The notes: a model not told the origin generated them from the sequence alone. 64,000 nt of DNA from JACVRW01 sp963764665 (GCA_963764665.1 CAVXTL010000026.1:124001-188000); one strand, 5' to 3'. Positions 42,593-51,282 are shown, numbered from the stretch's first letter. Translations and numbers: made by a program.

Positions 42593-43027
42593 TTACTCCA
42601 CAAGCGCCTTGAGGCGCTGAAGGGAGCCGTCGAGCTCACGGCCGGTGGCCCGTGCCACCGTTTTCTCGGCCAGACGGCCGAGTGGTCCACCGGGGAGGTC
42701 GTACTGGTTCACGTACGTGAAGCGGGTGCCGTCCCCGTTCGGCTCGAACCGGTACTCCACCATGGCGTGTGACGCCACGGGTCCCCGTCCCTCCCACACG
42801 ACCTTGCGGGACGGATCGTTCTCGACCACGGTCCAGCGCACCTTGAAGCGGCGTCCCGCGAGCTTCAGGCACTGCGTCAGCTTCGACCCCTTCTTCAGTC
42901 GCTGCGGAGGGTTGCCAACCAGGTGATCGTGGATCGTGACCCAGTCGGCCAGGCGGGTGGAGTCCATCACCACGTCGTAGAGGCTCTGAGGTGGCGCGGA
43001 CACGTTCACCTGGCGCTCGACCTTCAT
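42593..43027 (-). CDS. SRPBCC (polyketide cyclase/START-like) protein
   Basis: A 144-aa protein with the SRPBCC pattern: VERQVNVSAPPQSLYDVVMDSTRLADWVTIH, GSKLTQCLKLAGRRFKVRWTVVEN, RFEPNGDGTRFTYVNQYD and a long C-terminal helix. This fold binds hydrophobic ligands; function unknown. Its start overlaps the stop of the upstream NAD(P)-binding protein by 4 nt, so both are probably co-transcribed. Confidence 0.82.
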   Translation of the reverse strand: MKVERQVNVSAPPQSLYDVVMDSTRLADWVTIHDHLVGNPPQRLKKGSKLTQCLKLAGRRFKVRWTVVENDPSRKVVWEGRGPVASHAMVEYRFEPNGDGTRFTYVNQYDLPGGPLGRLAEKTVARATGRELDGSLQRLKALVE

Positions 43028-43944
43028 CGGGCCACCAACGGCTCGAGCGACTCCCACTCGGCGAGCGCGTGCTCCACGGCGCGCTCGAAGCTGCGCGGGC
43101 GGATGCCGTAGATCCGGGTGGCCTCGTGAGGGTCGCGAGGAAGCACGTCGGACTCGAGGCTCTCCATCAGCGGGCGCACGAGCTCGAGCGGCTGGCCGCT
43201 CACCGCCGCCACCACCGCGCTGGCCGGTGGCGTGAGCGAGGCGGGGAGGCCGACCGGCAGTCGTCCCACGCCGAGTCCCTCGGCGATCCCTTCGATCAGG
43301 GCCGCGAACGTGACCACGTCCGGCCCGCAGATGTCGAGCGAGCGCCCGGCCGCTTCCGGGACCGCCGGTGTGCGCGCCAGGAACTCGATCACGTCGCGCT
43401 CGTCGATCGGCTGCGTGCGGTTCGAGCGCCAGCGCGGCATGGGGAGGAGCCGCAGCCGCTCCACCAGCCGCACCAGCACCCGGAAGGAGGAGGAGCCGGC
43501 TCCGATCACGATCGACGCGCGCAGAGCGGTGGAGGCTGGCAGAGCGCTGAGCAGGATCTCCTCCACCTCGAGCCGCGAGCGCAGATGCGGGGAGCTGGCC
43601 CCCGCCGGGGCGATGCCGCCCAGATAGACGATCCGCTCGACACCGGCCTCCGACGCCGCCTCGGCAAAGGTCGTGGCCGCGCGCCTGTCGAGGGCGGCGA
43701 ACCCGCCCCCGTTCGCGCTCCCGCCCTCCATCGAGTGCACGAGGTAATAGGCCGTCGTGCAGCCCTCGAGCAGGCCGGCCAGCCGCGTGTCCCCGAGCAG
43801 ATCGGCCTCGACGGCCTCCACGCCGGGCAGGCGCTCCACGCTCTCGGGTCGCCGCGCGAGCGCACGCACGCTGCGGCCCTCCGCCGCGAGATGCCGCACG
43901 AGGCGCGAGCCGACATACCCGGTTGCTCCGGTGACCACTTCCAT
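43024..43944 (-). CDS. NAD(P)-binding epimerase/NmrA-like protein
   Basis: A 306-aa short-chain dehydrogenase-type protein. VVTGATGYVGSRLVRHL at 3-19 binds NAD(P); YYLVHSM and VERIVYLGGIAP are the YLxx-type positions; a C-terminal DoxX-like region is absent. It belongs to the atypical SDR group of quinone oxidoreductase or nucleoside-sugar-like proteins; the substrate is unknown. ATG 43944 starts at the first strand, with AAGGA 9-13 nt upstream. Confidence 0.82.
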   Translation of the reverse strand: MEVVTGATGYVGSRLVRHLAAEGRSVRALARRPESVERLPGVEAVEADLLGDTRLAGLLEGCTTAYYLVHSMEGGSANGGGFAALDRRAATTFAEAASEAGVERIVYLGGIAPAGASSPHLRSRLEVEEILLSALPASTALRASIVIGAGSSSFRVLVRLVERLRLLPMPRWRSNRTQPIDERDVIEFLARTPAVPEAAGRSLDICGPDVVTFAALIEGIAEGLGVGRLPVGLPASLTPPASAVVAAVSGQPLELVRPLMESLESDVLPRDPHEATRIYGIRPRSFERAVEHALAEWESLEPLVAR

Positions 43945-44125
43945 CAGGCCCACATCCTTCCCCATACGGGGTCCGGCACCTCGCCGGCCCAATCTCGCCC
44001 CCGGGAAAACCCGCAAGCAGCGGGGCCTCACGTGAACATCCTGGAAATTGCGGGGCCCGGAAAAGCCAGCGATTTGCGGAACCGAGGCTGGCGCGGCGGC
44101 CTCGATTGATGCACCATCCCGCCCC

Positions 44126-44320
44126 GTGCCGAAGACCAAGCCCGCCAAATGTGAGGACTGCTTCTTCCACCAGAACCAGCTCTGCGCACTCGACCTCGAG
44201 AAGGCCTGCACCACGTTCAGGCCTGCCGACCGCGGCCTTGCCCCTGAGCGTCAGCTCACCTTCGTCTTCCGCGCCGAGCGCCTGACGGCGGCCTACGCCT
44301 TCCCGCAGCCGAACGGCTGA
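44126..44320 (+). CDS. Small four-Cys protein
   Basis: A 64-aa protein with CEDCFFHQNQLCALDLEKAC (Cys at 9, 12, 20, 28) and then TTFRP, followed by a beta-like VFRAERLTAAYAF. The spacing suggests a zinc or iron-sulfur site. The GTG at 44126 gives the Cys cluster a normal distance from the start; in-frame GTGs further upstream would add unlike sequence. It precedes the MBL-fold gene by 39 nt. No function known. Confidence 0.65.
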   Translation: MPKTKPAKCEDCFFHQNQLCALDLEKACTTFRPADRGLAPERQLTFVFRAERLTAAYAFPQPNG

Positions 44321-44347
44321 TCCTCCACAGGGGGGCCGCTGAGCGCT

Positions 44348-44353
44348 TAGAGT
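44348..44353 (+). promoter_or_regulatory. -10 box, leaderless start of MBL gene
   Basis: TAGAGT ends 6 nt before ATG 44360. Confidence 0.5.
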
Positions 44354-44359
44354 CGCTGC

Positions 44360-45154
44360 ATGCGGCTCACGGTGCTGGGCAAGTCGCCGTCCTGGCAGGA
44401 CGCGGGAGGGGCATGCTCGGGCTATCTGGTGGAAGACAACGGCACGCGCGTGCTGCTCGACTGCGGCAACGGCGTGTTCGCGAAGCTCCGCGAGCAGATG
44501 GACTACGTGGACGTGGACGCCGTCGTGATCTCGCATCTGCACGCGGACCACTTCCTGGACCTCGTCCCATACTCGTACGCGCTGACCTACGCGCCGCGCC
44601 AGCAGCCCGTGCCGGTGCACACCTGGCCGGGCACCGACAACCCGGCGCGGCCCGTGCTGCACGCCCCGCCCGGCGCGCGCGACACGTTCCGGCGCGTGGT
44701 CGGCGCCTGGGGCAACGACGACCTGATCGAGAACGCCTTCGACCTCAGGGAGTACGACCCCGCCGAGGAGCTCGACATCGGCCCGATCCGGATCGCCTTC
44801 CAGCCGGTGCCTCACTTCACCGAGACGTTCGCGATGAGCTTCACGTCGACCGCCGGCGGCGGGCGGCTGATCTACGGCGCGGACTGCCGCCCGACCGAGG
44901 ACCTCGTGAAGTTCGCGAAGGGAGCGAGCGTCGTGCTCCTCGAGGCCACGCTCCCGCGTCCCGAACGCGATGGCGTGCGCGGGCACCTCACCTCCGAGGA
45001 GGCGGGCGAGCACGCTCGCGCCGCGGGCGCGGCACGGCTGGTGCTCGTTCACATCTCGGACGAGCTCGATCCCGAGTGGGCGCGCGAGCAGGCGGCGGGG
45101 AAGTACGACGGGCCCATCGAGGTGGCCGTCGAGGGCGCCGTGTACGAGGTCTGA
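44360..45154 (+). CDS. MBL-fold metallohydrolase (RNase Z-like)
   Basis: A 264-aa protein with metallo-beta-lactamase motifs: SHLHADHFLDL (HxHxDH), VPHFTETFAM, YGADCRPTE and VLVHISDE. It has the RNase Z/phosphodiesterase-like order with a cap insertion (ALTYAPRQQPVPVHTWPG). It would hydrolyse a phosphodiester or nucleic acid; exact role unknown. TAGAGT 6 nt upstream supports a leaderless ATG. Confidence 0.9.
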   Translation: MRLTVLGKSPSWQDAGGACSGYLVEDNGTRVLLDCGNGVFAKLREQMDYVDVDAVVISHLHADHFLDLVPYSYALTYAPRQQPVPVHTWPGTDNPARPVLHAPPGARDTFRRVVGAWGNDDLIENAFDLREYDPAEELDIGPIRIAFQPVPHFTETFAMSFTSTAGGGRLIYGADCRPTEDLVKFAKGASVVLLEATLPRPERDGVRGHLTSEEAGEHARAAGAARLVLVHISDELDPEWAREQAAGKYDGPIEVAVEGAVYEV

Positions 45155-45178
45155 GCCACACGAGCCGGCCGAGCGTCC

Positions 45179-45184
45179 TATTCT
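45179..45184 (+). promoter_or_regulatory. -10 box of hsp20-lon
   Basis: TATTCT ends 7 nt before the hsp20 ATG; GGAGGG also lies just before it. No HAIR- or CIRCE-like operator was seen between 45155 and 45191. Confidence 0.45.
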
Positions 45185-45191
45185 CGGAGGG

Positions 45192-45638
45192 ATGGCCCGC
45201 TCCAGGGACCTCTTCGCAAACTTCGAACGCATGCGCCGGGAGATCGACGAGCTCTTCGGCGACGTCTTCGAGCGCGCCACCGGTCTGCGCGGTGGCGGCT
45301 TCTCGCCGTCCGTCGACGTCTACTACGTGGACGACCCCGCGCGTGCCGTCGTCAAGGCCGATCTGTCCGGGATCCACATCCAGGACATCGGACTCGAGAT
45401 CCGGGGCCGTCAGCTCCTGATCGCCGGCGAGCGGCGCCCGGCCGAGGCGGCCGGGCGGCTCTACCAGCAGATCGAGATCGAGCACGGCCCGTTCCGGCGA
45501 GTGGTCGAGCTGGGCGCCGAGGTGGCGGCCGACCAGGCGCGCGCCAGCTACGAGGACGGAATCCTCGAGGTTGAGATTCCGCTCGCTCCCGCGAACAAGG
45601 CCCGGCGCGTGCCGATCGAAGAGGGCGAGCTCGAGTGA
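45192..45638 (+). CDS. Small heat shock protein, Hsp20 family
   Basis: A 148-aa alpha-crystallin-domain chaperone. The N-terminal arm has DLFANFERMRREIDELFGD; the core is VKADLSGIHIQDIGLEIRGRQLLIAGER, and the C-terminal strand is ASYEDGILEVEIPL, with the IPLAPANKARRVPIE tail. It holds unfolded proteins, here beside Lon. ATG 45192 follows GGAGGG. The stop overlaps lon by 4 nt. Confidence 0.93.
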   Translation: MARSRDLFANFERMRREIDELFGDVFERATGLRGGGFSPSVDVYYVDDPARAVVKADLSGIHIQDIGLEIRGRQLLIAGERRPAEAAGRLYQQIEIEHGPFRRVVELGAEVAADQARASYEDGILEVEIPLAPANKARRVPIEEGELE

Positions 45639-48040
45639 GCATCCATATTCCGTCGGCAGATGGCGAGGCCGCTCAGGCCGTCGTCCATACGAGCCTGCCC
45701 GAGGTCCTGCCGGTGCTTCCCCTGCGCGACACCGTGCCCTTCCCGGAGACTCTCACTCCGCTGGCGATCGGTCAGGAGCGATCGATCAGCCTCGTGAACG
45801 ACGTGCTCGGCGGCAACCGGATGCTCGTGATGGTGGCGAGCAAGGACCCGGAGATCGAGGAGCCCGGGCCCGACGACGTGTACCGCGTGGGCGTGGCCGG
45901 GGTGGTGTCGCGCATGCTTAAGGTGCCGGACGGCACCCTGCGGATCCTCGTGCACGGCGCCCAGCGCGTGGTGATCGAGGAGTTCGAGACCCCGGAGCCC
46001 TACATGGTGGCCCGCATCAAGGAGGCGCCTGACGAGATCGAGCCCTCGCCCGAGCTGGAGGCGCTCCACCGCAACGTGCAGACGACGTTCTCGCGGATCA
46101 TCGAGGAGGTGCCCTACCTCCCCGAGGAGCTCCAGATCGCGGTCACGAATCTGGACGACCCCTCTGAGCTCGCGCACATGATCGCGGGCGCGCTGCGGAT
46201 AAAGACGGAGGAGAAGCAGAAGCTGCTCGAGGAGCGCAACGTGGCCCGTCGCCTCCGGATGCTCTCGGAGATGCTGGCCCGCGAGCTCGAGCTGGTCGAG
46301 ATCGGCACTCGCATCCAGTCACAGGTGCAGTCGGAGATGGACCGCGGCCAGCGCGAGTACTGGCTGCGCCAGCAGCTCAAGGCGATCCAAGAGGAGCTCG
46401 GCGAGGTCGACGAGGCGCAGGCCGAGGCAGCGGACCTGCGCGAGCAGCTGGACGAGGCCAACCTGCCCGAGTACGCCCGCAAGGCGGCCGAGCGCGAGCT
46501 CCAGCGCTTCGAGCGGCTTCCCGCGCAGTCCGTGGAGCACGGGGTGATCCGCACCTACCTCGAGTGGCTGGCCACGCTTCCCTGGTCGAGCTTCAGCGAG
46601 GACACCCTCGATCTCAAGGCGGCGCGCAAGCACCTCGATCGCGACCACTACGACATGGAGCTCGTGAAGGACCGCATCCTCGAGTTCCTGGCGGTGCGCA
46701 AGCTGAAGCCCGACGCGCGCTCTTCGATCCTCTGCTTCGTGGGTCCGCCGGGCGTGGGCAAGACCTCGCTCGGCCGGTCGGTGGCGGACACGCTGGGGCG
46801 CTCGTTCGAGCGCATCTCGGTGGGCGGCGTGCGCGACGAGTCCGAGATCCGCGGTCACCGGCGCACGTACATCGGGGCGATGCCCGGCACGATCATCCGC
46901 GCCATGCGCGACGCCGCCACCAGCAACCCGGTGCTGATGATCGACGAGATCGACAAGATGGGAACGGACTTCCGCGGCGATCCCGCGAGCGCGATGCTGG
47001 AGGTGCTCGACCCGGAGCAGAACACGACCTTCCGGGACCACTACCTGGACCTGCCGTACGACCTCTCGCACGTGTTCTTCATCTGCACGGCGAACCAGCT
47101 CGAGACGGTGCCGCCCGCGCTGCGCGACCGCATGGAGGTCATCCAGCTGTCGGGCTACACGCACGAGGAGAAGCGCCAGATCGCGAAGCGCTACCTCGTG
47201 CCTCGGCAGATGGAGCGCAACGGGGTCGGCCGCTCCAAGATCGAGTTCACCGACGCGGCGGTCGACGCGATCATCGAGGGCTACACGCGCGAGGCGGGCG
47301 TCCGCGGCCTCGAGCGCGAGATCGGCTCCGTGTGCAGGAAGGTGGCGCGCGAGTTCGCGGAGGGGAAGAGGCGCTCGAAGCGCACCATCAGGCCGCAGAC
47401 CGTCACGACGCTGCTGGGCAAGCCGCGCTTCGTGCCGGAGACGGTTCGCCGCACGGGCGAGGCGGGCGTGGCCACCGGGCTGGCGTGGACCCCCGTGGGC
47501 GGTGACGTGCTGTTCGTGGAGGCCACCTCGTTCCCCGGCGACGGGAAGCTCCAGGTGACAGGTCAGCTCGGAGACGTCATGAAGGAGTCCGCTGCGGCCG
47601 CGCTTTCGTACGTCAAGAACGCGGCGCCGGCGACGCTCAACGGCGACCTGGCCGAGGACTGGTTCCGCAGCCACGACCTGCACGTGCACGTGCCGGCGGG
47701 AGCGATCCCGAAGGACGGGCCGAGCGCGGGCATCACGATGGCCACCGCGATCGCGTCGAGCATCACCGGGCGCCCGGTGCGCGCGGACACCGCCATGACG
47801 GGCGAGATCACCCTCACCGGCCAGGTGCTGCCGATCGGCGGATTGAAGGAGAAGGCGTTGGCCGCGCAGCGCGCGGACATCCACCGGCTGATCGTTCCGA
47901 GACGCAACGAGGCGGACATCGACGACGTGCCCGAGCACCTCCGGAAGCGGATGAAGTTCGTGCTGGTGGACGACGCCGACGAGGTCCTCGACGCTGCGCT
48001 CGAGAGTCCGGCGCGGAGCAAACGCGGGCGAGCCCGCTGA
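45635..48040 (+). CDS. lon: ATP-dependent protease Lon
   Basis: An 801-aa LonA. N-terminal substrate-binding domain (LPLRDTVPFPETLTPL), then helical coiled coil to about 310, AAA+ module with Walker A GPPGVGKTS at about 369 and Walker B DEIDKMG, and a C-terminal protease domain with Ser697 in KDGPSAG and a Lys at 738 in GGLKEK. It degrades misfolded and regulatory proteins. GTG 45635 overlaps the hsp20 stop by 4 nt. Confidence 0.96.
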   Translation: MSIHIPSADGEAAQAVVHTSLPEVLPVLPLRDTVPFPETLTPLAIGQERSISLVNDVLGGNRMLVMVASKDPEIEEPGPDDVYRVGVAGVVSRMLKVPDGTLRILVHGAQRVVIEEFETPEPYMVARIKEAPDEIEPSPELEALHRNVQTTFSRIIEEVPYLPEELQIAVTNLDDPSELAHMIAGALRIKTEEKQKLLEERNVARRLRMLSEMLARELELVEIGTRIQSQVQSEMDRGQREYWLRQQLKAIQEELGEVDEAQAEAADLREQLDEANLPEYARKAAERELQRFERLPAQSVEHGVIRTYLEWLATLPWSSFSEDTLDLKAARKHLDRDHYDMELVKDRILEFLAVRKLKPDARSSILCFVGPPGVGKTSLGRSVADTLGRSFERISVGGVRDESEIRGHRRTYIGAMPGTIIRAMRDAATSNPVLMIDEIDKMGTDFRGDPASAMLEVLDPEQNTTFRDHYLDLPYDLSHVFFICTANQLETVPPALRDRMEVIQLSGYTHEEKRQIAKRYLVPRQMERNGVGRSKIEFTDAAVDAIIEGYTREAGVRGLEREIGSVCRKVAREFAEGKRRSKRTIRPQTVTTLLGKPRFVPETVRRTGEAGVATGLAWTPVGGDVLFVEATSFPGDGKLQVTGQLGDVMKESAAAALSYVKNAAPATLNGDLAEDWFRSHDLHVHVPAGAIPKDGPSAGITMATAIASSITGRPVRADTAMTGEITLTGQVLPIGGLKEKALAAQRADIHRLIVPRRNEADIDDVPEHLRKRMKFVLVDDADEVLDAALESPARSKRGRAR

Positions 48041-48081
48041 AATTTGGGCCGCCGGCGTTGTTCCCGGCGCCCTCGTCCGGG

Positions 48082-48087
48082 TACAGT
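48082..48087 (+). promoter_or_regulatory. -10 box upstream of the 158-aa gene
   Basis: TACAGT lies 30 nt before ATG 48118, with AGGAGAGAG as SD between. Confidence 0.4.
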
Positions 48088-48117
48088 GTCCACAGGCAAG
48101 CGGATCCTAGGAGAGAG

Positions 48118-48594
48118 ATGGCATCGAGAAAAAAGGCTGCAAAGGCCGGGGCTGGCGCGGTGGCGGCCGGTCAGGCGGTCCGCTCGAATGCGTACGTTCA
48201 GAGACTTATCGAGGACGACGAGCTGCGCGCGAACCTGCGCACGGCCTTCGACTCCGCGAAGAGGGCGTACGGGCGGATGAACGGCAAGGGTCCGACTAAG
48301 GCCCTGGAGGACAAGAAGGTGCAGCGTGAGCTGCGCGAGGCCGCTACCTCACTGCGTGAGGCGGCCGACGGTCTCCGCGGTACGAAGAAGCGCAAGCGCG
48401 GCAAGCGCGGGCGTCTGCTCTTCGTCGGCCTGGTCGGCGGAGTGCTTGCGCTGGCCCTCAGCGAGGGTCTGCGCAGGAAGGTCCTGGACGCGCTGTTCGG
48501 CGCCGAGGAGGAGTTCGAGTACACGGCCAGCACCACGCCGGAGCCCTCGCCCAACGCGAGCGCTACCACCGGCCAGCCCGTGGGCACGACCTAA
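48118..48594 (+). CDS. Basic membrane protein of unknown function
   Basis: A 158-aa protein. The first 95 residues are strongly basic and helical (Lys/Arg/Glu-rich); one TM helix lies at about 105-122 (GRLLFVGLVGGVLALALS), and the C-terminus is Thr/Ser/Pro-rich. An SD AGGAGAG precedes the ATG. It follows lon by 77 nt and ends 26 nt before the hairpin terminator, so it probably shares its transcript or has its own promoter. No family recognised. Confidence 0.68.
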   Translation: MASRKKAAKAGAGAVAAGQAVRSNAYVQRLIEDDELRANLRTAFDSAKRAYGRMNGKGPTKALEDKKVQRELREAATSLREAADGLRGTKKRKRGKRGRLLFVGLVGGVLALALSEGLRRKVLDALFGAEEEFEYTASTTPEPSPNASATTGQPVGTT

Positions 48595-48619
48595 CGGGCC
48601 TCAACCGGTTTGAAGCGTG

Positions 48620-48647
48620 AGAGGGGGCGCCTTTTGGCGCCCCCTCT
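48620..48647. terminator. Intrinsic terminator after the lon block
   Basis: AGAGGGGGCGCC-TTTT-GGCGCCCCCTCT: a perfect 12-bp stem with a 4-nt loop, then TCG. Strong and symmetric; it ends the lon transcripts and could work in both directions. Confidence 0.88.
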
Positions 48648-48670
48648 TCGTTGTAGGAGGGGCTCGGCCC

Positions 48671-48682
48671 GGCTGGCCAGCC
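48671..48682. promoter_or_regulatory. Candidate TetR operator
   Basis: GGCTGGCCAGCC is a perfect 12-bp palindrome placed directly before the -10 box TAGACT of the TetR gene, an ideal autorepression position. Confidence 0.45.
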
Positions 48683-48685
48683 AGC

Positions 48686-48691
48686 TAGACT
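48686..48691 (+). promoter_or_regulatory. -10 box of TetR-type gene
   Basis: TAGACT ends 7 nt before GTG 48699. Confidence 0.5.
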
Positions 48692-48698
48692 CGCGGCC

Positions 48699-49313
48699 GT
48701 GGAAGCCTCGGTCGAGACGCCTCGAAGGCTCGAGGGAGAGAAGGCGCAGCGGATCATCGCCGCCATGCGCTCGAGCGTCGGCAGGCGCGGCGCGGCGGGC
48801 TCGACATTCGACCACGTGGCGCGCGAGGCCGGCGTGTCGCGCGGTCTCCTCCACTACTACTTCGGCTCCAAGGAGCGGCTCCTCGTGGAGGTCGTTCGCC
48901 AGGACTGCGAGGTTCGCAACCAGGCGATGTCGGAGCGGCTCGCCGAGGCGCACACGGTCGAGGCGATCGTGGGCGCTCTCGTGGTCGGCCTGGAGGAGTT
49001 CATCGAGGACGAGCGCGCCAATCGCTCGGTCCTCTACGAGCTCCTGAGCGCGTCGCGCCACAGCGAGGAGATCCGCGCCGAGATGGCGGAGCTGTACCGC
49101 TCGTGGCGAGCCAACCTCGCCGAGGGGCTGCGGAGCAAGGAGAGCGAGGGCGTGGTCACCCTCGAGGCGGACGCCGAGGCGGTGGCGTCGATCCTGTTCT
49201 CGCTCGGCGACGGCTTCGGCATCCAGGTCCTCTCCGATCCCGAGTGGGATCGGGAGGCCGCCTTCCAGCTCGGTGTGCGAACGGCGCGCCGGCTGCTCGG
49301 CGCCGCGACTTAG
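48699..49313 (+). CDS. TetR-family transcriptional regulator
   Basis: A 204-aa repressor-like protein. The N-terminal HTH (RIIAAMRSSVGRRGAAGSTF, then VAREAGVSRGLLHYYFGSKERLLVE) is typical; the C-terminal helical domain contains a possible ligand pocket but no known effector signature. GTG 48699 has TAGACT 7 nt upstream and a palindromic site before it. The stop shares TTAG with glyS on the other strand. Target unknown. Confidence 0.9.
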   Translation: MEASVETPRRLEGEKAQRIIAAMRSSVGRRGAAGSTFDHVAREAGVSRGLLHYYFGSKERLLVEVVRQDCEVRNQAMSERLAEAHTVEAIVGALVVGLEEFIEDERANRSVLYELLSASRHSEEIRAEMAELYRSWRANLAEGLRSKESEGVVTLEADAEAVASILFSLGDGFGIQVLSDPEWDREAAFQLGVRTARRLLGAAT

Positions 49314-50698
49314 CCGCGCTTGGGGGAGGTCCAGGGCGCCGCGAGGCGCCGTTCGAGCTCTGACCCGAGCTCGGCCGCCGCGATCCGCACCTGCTCGAGC
49401 GTGTCGCGGTCGCGAAGGGTCACGGTGCCGTCTTCCATCGTCTGGTGGTCCACGGTCACGCCCCACGGCGTGCCGATCTCGTCCTGGCGCCGGTAGCGCT
49501 TGCCGATCGACCCGCCCGTGTCGAACTCGGCGGGCATCAGCTCGCGCAGCTCCTCGTAGATCTCACGCGCGCGCTCCGGCTGCCCTTCCTTGTTCACCAG
49601 CGGCAGCACGGCCACCTTGATCGGGGCCATCTTGGGCATCAGCCTCAGGACGGTGCGCTGCTCGCCGCCGACCTCGTCCTCGTCGTAGGCGTCGCACAGC
49701 AGCGTGAGCACGGTGCGGCCCAGGCCGGCCGCCGGCTCGATCACGTGCGGCACGTAGCGGTCGCCGCTGGCGGTGTCCACGTACTCGAGCTTCTGGCCCG
49801 AGTGCTCCGCGTGCTGCCTCAGGTCGAAGTCGCCGCGGTTGGCGATGCCCTCGAGCTCCGACCAGCCGATCGGGAACAGGTACTCGATGTCGCTGGTGGC
49901 GGAGCTGTAGTGCGACAGCTCGTCCGCCTCGTGCGGGCGAAGGCGCAGCTTGTCCGGGTCCACGCCGAGCGCGACGTACCAGGCCATCCGCTGCTGCATC
50001 CAGTGCTCGTGCCACTGCTCGGCCTCGGCCGGGGGCACGAAGAACTCCATCTCCATCTGCTCGAACTCGAGCGTCCGGAAGATGAAGTTGCCCGGAGTGA
50101 TCTCGTTCCTGAACGACTTGCCGATCTGGGCGATGCCGAACGGCGGCTTCTTGCGCGCGAAGCCGAGCGTGGTCTTGAAGGCGAGGAAGATGCCCTGGGC
50201 GGTCTCGGGCCGCAGGTACACGGCCGAGCCGGCGTCCTTCACCGGACCGATCGACGTCTCGAACATCAGGTTGAACTCGCGCGCCTCGGTGAGGTCGCAG
50301 TCCGGATGGTCGCCCGGCAGCTTGGAGGGAGCCTTGCCGCACTGGATGCCCTCGTGCTCGGCGGTGCCGTTGCGCACCTCCTCGAGGTGGTCGGCCCGGA
50401 AGCGGCGCTTGCAGGTCCGGCAGTCCACGAGCGGGTCGGTGAAGCCGGCCAGGTGGCCCGACGCCTCCCAGGTGCGCGGGTGCTGGATGATCGCCGAGTC
50501 GAGCGCCACGATGTCGTCGCGCTCCTGGATCATGGCCTTCCACCAGGCGCTCACGACGTTGTTCTTCAGCAGCACGCCGTAGTGCCCGTAGTCGTAGGTG
50601 TTGGCGATCCCGCCGTAGATCTCGGAGGCGGGGAAGATGAGCCCGCGCCGCTTGCACAGCGCGACGATCTTGTCCATGGTCACTACATCGGTCGCCAC
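49310..50698 (-). CDS. glyS: Glycyl-tRNA synthetase (dimeric type)
   Basis: A 462-aa class II synthetase. Motif 1 region with IYGGIANTYDYGHYGVLLKNN, zinc-type insertion CRTCKRRF...CGK...CDLTEA, motif 2 FRNEITPGNFIFRTLEFEQMEMEFF, motif 3 GLGRTVLTLL, and a C-terminal anticodon-binding domain (APIKVAVLPLVNKEGQ). It attaches glycine to tRNA-Gly. GTG 50698 is chosen over ATG 50677 because TACTCT lies 7 nt upstream and the extra residues ATDVVT precede MDKIVALCKRRG. Confidence 0.95.
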   Translation of the reverse strand: MATDVVTMDKIVALCKRRGLIFPASEIYGGIANTYDYGHYGVLLKNNVVSAWWKAMIQERDDIVALDSAIIQHPRTWEASGHLAGFTDPLVDCRTCKRRFRADHLEEVRNGTAEHEGIQCGKAPSKLPGDHPDCDLTEAREFNLMFETSIGPVKDAGSAVYLRPETAQGIFLAFKTTLGFARKKPPFGIAQIGKSFRNEITPGNFIFRTLEFEQMEMEFFVPPAEAEQWHEHWMQQRMAWYVALGVDPDKLRLRPHEADELSHYSSATSDIEYLFPIGWSELEGIANRGDFDLRQHAEHSGQKLEYVDTASGDRYVPHVIEPAAGLGRTVLTLLCDAYDEDEVGGEQRTVLRLMPKMAPIKVAVLPLVNKEGQPERAREIYEELRELMPAEFDTGGSIGKRYRRQDEIGTPWGVTVDHQTMEDGTVTLRDRDTLEQVRIAAAELGSELERRLAAPWTSPKRG

Positions 50699-50705
50699 GG
50701 CCGCC

Positions 50706-50711
50706 AGAGTA
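50706..50711 (-). promoter_or_regulatory. -10 box deciding the glyS start
   Basis: TACTCT on the minus strand ends 7 nt before GTG 50698. Confidence 0.5.
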
Positions 50712-50798
50712 GCGCCGGGTCCAGAAGGGACCCGGTATTTCCGGAGTGGCCGGTGCGCCGCTTGTTGACCGGCGCGGCCCGCGGGGTACCGTCGAGTC

Positions 50799-50915
50799 GT
50801 GGTGGGTACAGCGCTGAGACCGCTCGGGCATCTGGCTGCCTGGCTCGTATGGCACGCCGCACGGGTCTCGTTGCTCGACGATCTCGAGCGTCCGAGCCCG
50901 CCGCGCGCCCCCTGA
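50799..50915 (+). CDS. Possible 38-aa peptide
   Basis: A short GTG-started ORF between glyS and the FmdB gene: amphipathic helix PLGHLAAWLVWHAARVSLL followed by a polar Pro-rich end. No SD or clear -10 was seen; a start at the following GTG (50802) is equally possible. Weakly supported, listed because nothing else occupies this 250-nt gap. Confidence 0.3.
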   Translation: MVGTALRPLGHLAAWLVWHAARVSLLDDLERPSPPRAP

Positions 50916-50933
50916 GCGCTCTCCTGGCACTCA

Positions 50934-50939
50934 TATACT
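50934..50939 (+). promoter_or_regulatory. -10 box of FmdB-type gene
   Basis: TATACT ends 9 nt before ATG 50949, close to the consensus TATAAT. Confidence 0.5.
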
Positions 50940-50948
50940 CGGAGTGCC

Positions 50949-51278
50949 ATGCCCATCTACGAATACCGCTGCAAGAAGGGCCACACCTTCGAGGTCATGC
51001 AGCGCATGACCGACGATCCAATCACCGAGTGCACCATCTGTGGCGCGACGGTGCAACGGGTCTTCCACCCCGTGGCGGTGCACTTCAAGGGCTCGGGCTT
51101 CTACAACACCGACTACGGCAAGAAGAAGGCGCCGGCGGCCGGAGCTGACTCCTCGAAGGAGTCCTCGTCGTCGACCACGTCCTCGAACTCGGACTCGAAG
51201 TCCGACTCGAAGAAGTCGGACTCCAAGTCGGACACCTCGTCCTCGTCCTCTTCGTCCTCGAAGTCCAGCTCCGACTGA
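50949..51278 (+). CDS. FmdB-family zinc ribbon protein with Ser-rich tail
   Basis: A 109-aa protein. Residues 1-60 form the FmdB/CxxC zinc ribbon (PIYEYRCKKGHTFEVMQRM, then CTICGATVQRVFHPVAVHFKGSGFYNTDYG). Unlike the usual family, only one Cys (Cys8) is at the first position, where CxxC is usual, leaving Cys8, Cys29 and Cys32. The last 45 residues are almost only Ser, Lys and Asp. The ribbon domain often regulates or is a small regulator; function unknown. Ends 4 nt from the convergent lipase gene. Confidence 0.82.
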   Translation: MPIYEYRCKKGHTFEVMQRMTDDPITECTICGATVQRVFHPVAVHFKGSGFYNTDYGKKKAPAAGADSSKESSSSTTSSNSDSKSDSKKSDSKSDTSSSSSSSSKSSSD

Positions 51279-51282
51279 GCCC

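Noticed and set aside
42593..45280. 895-aa minus-strand frame
   Set aside because: Only its last 144 residues (SRPBCC) are real; the rest overlaps four well-supported genes and has no motifs.
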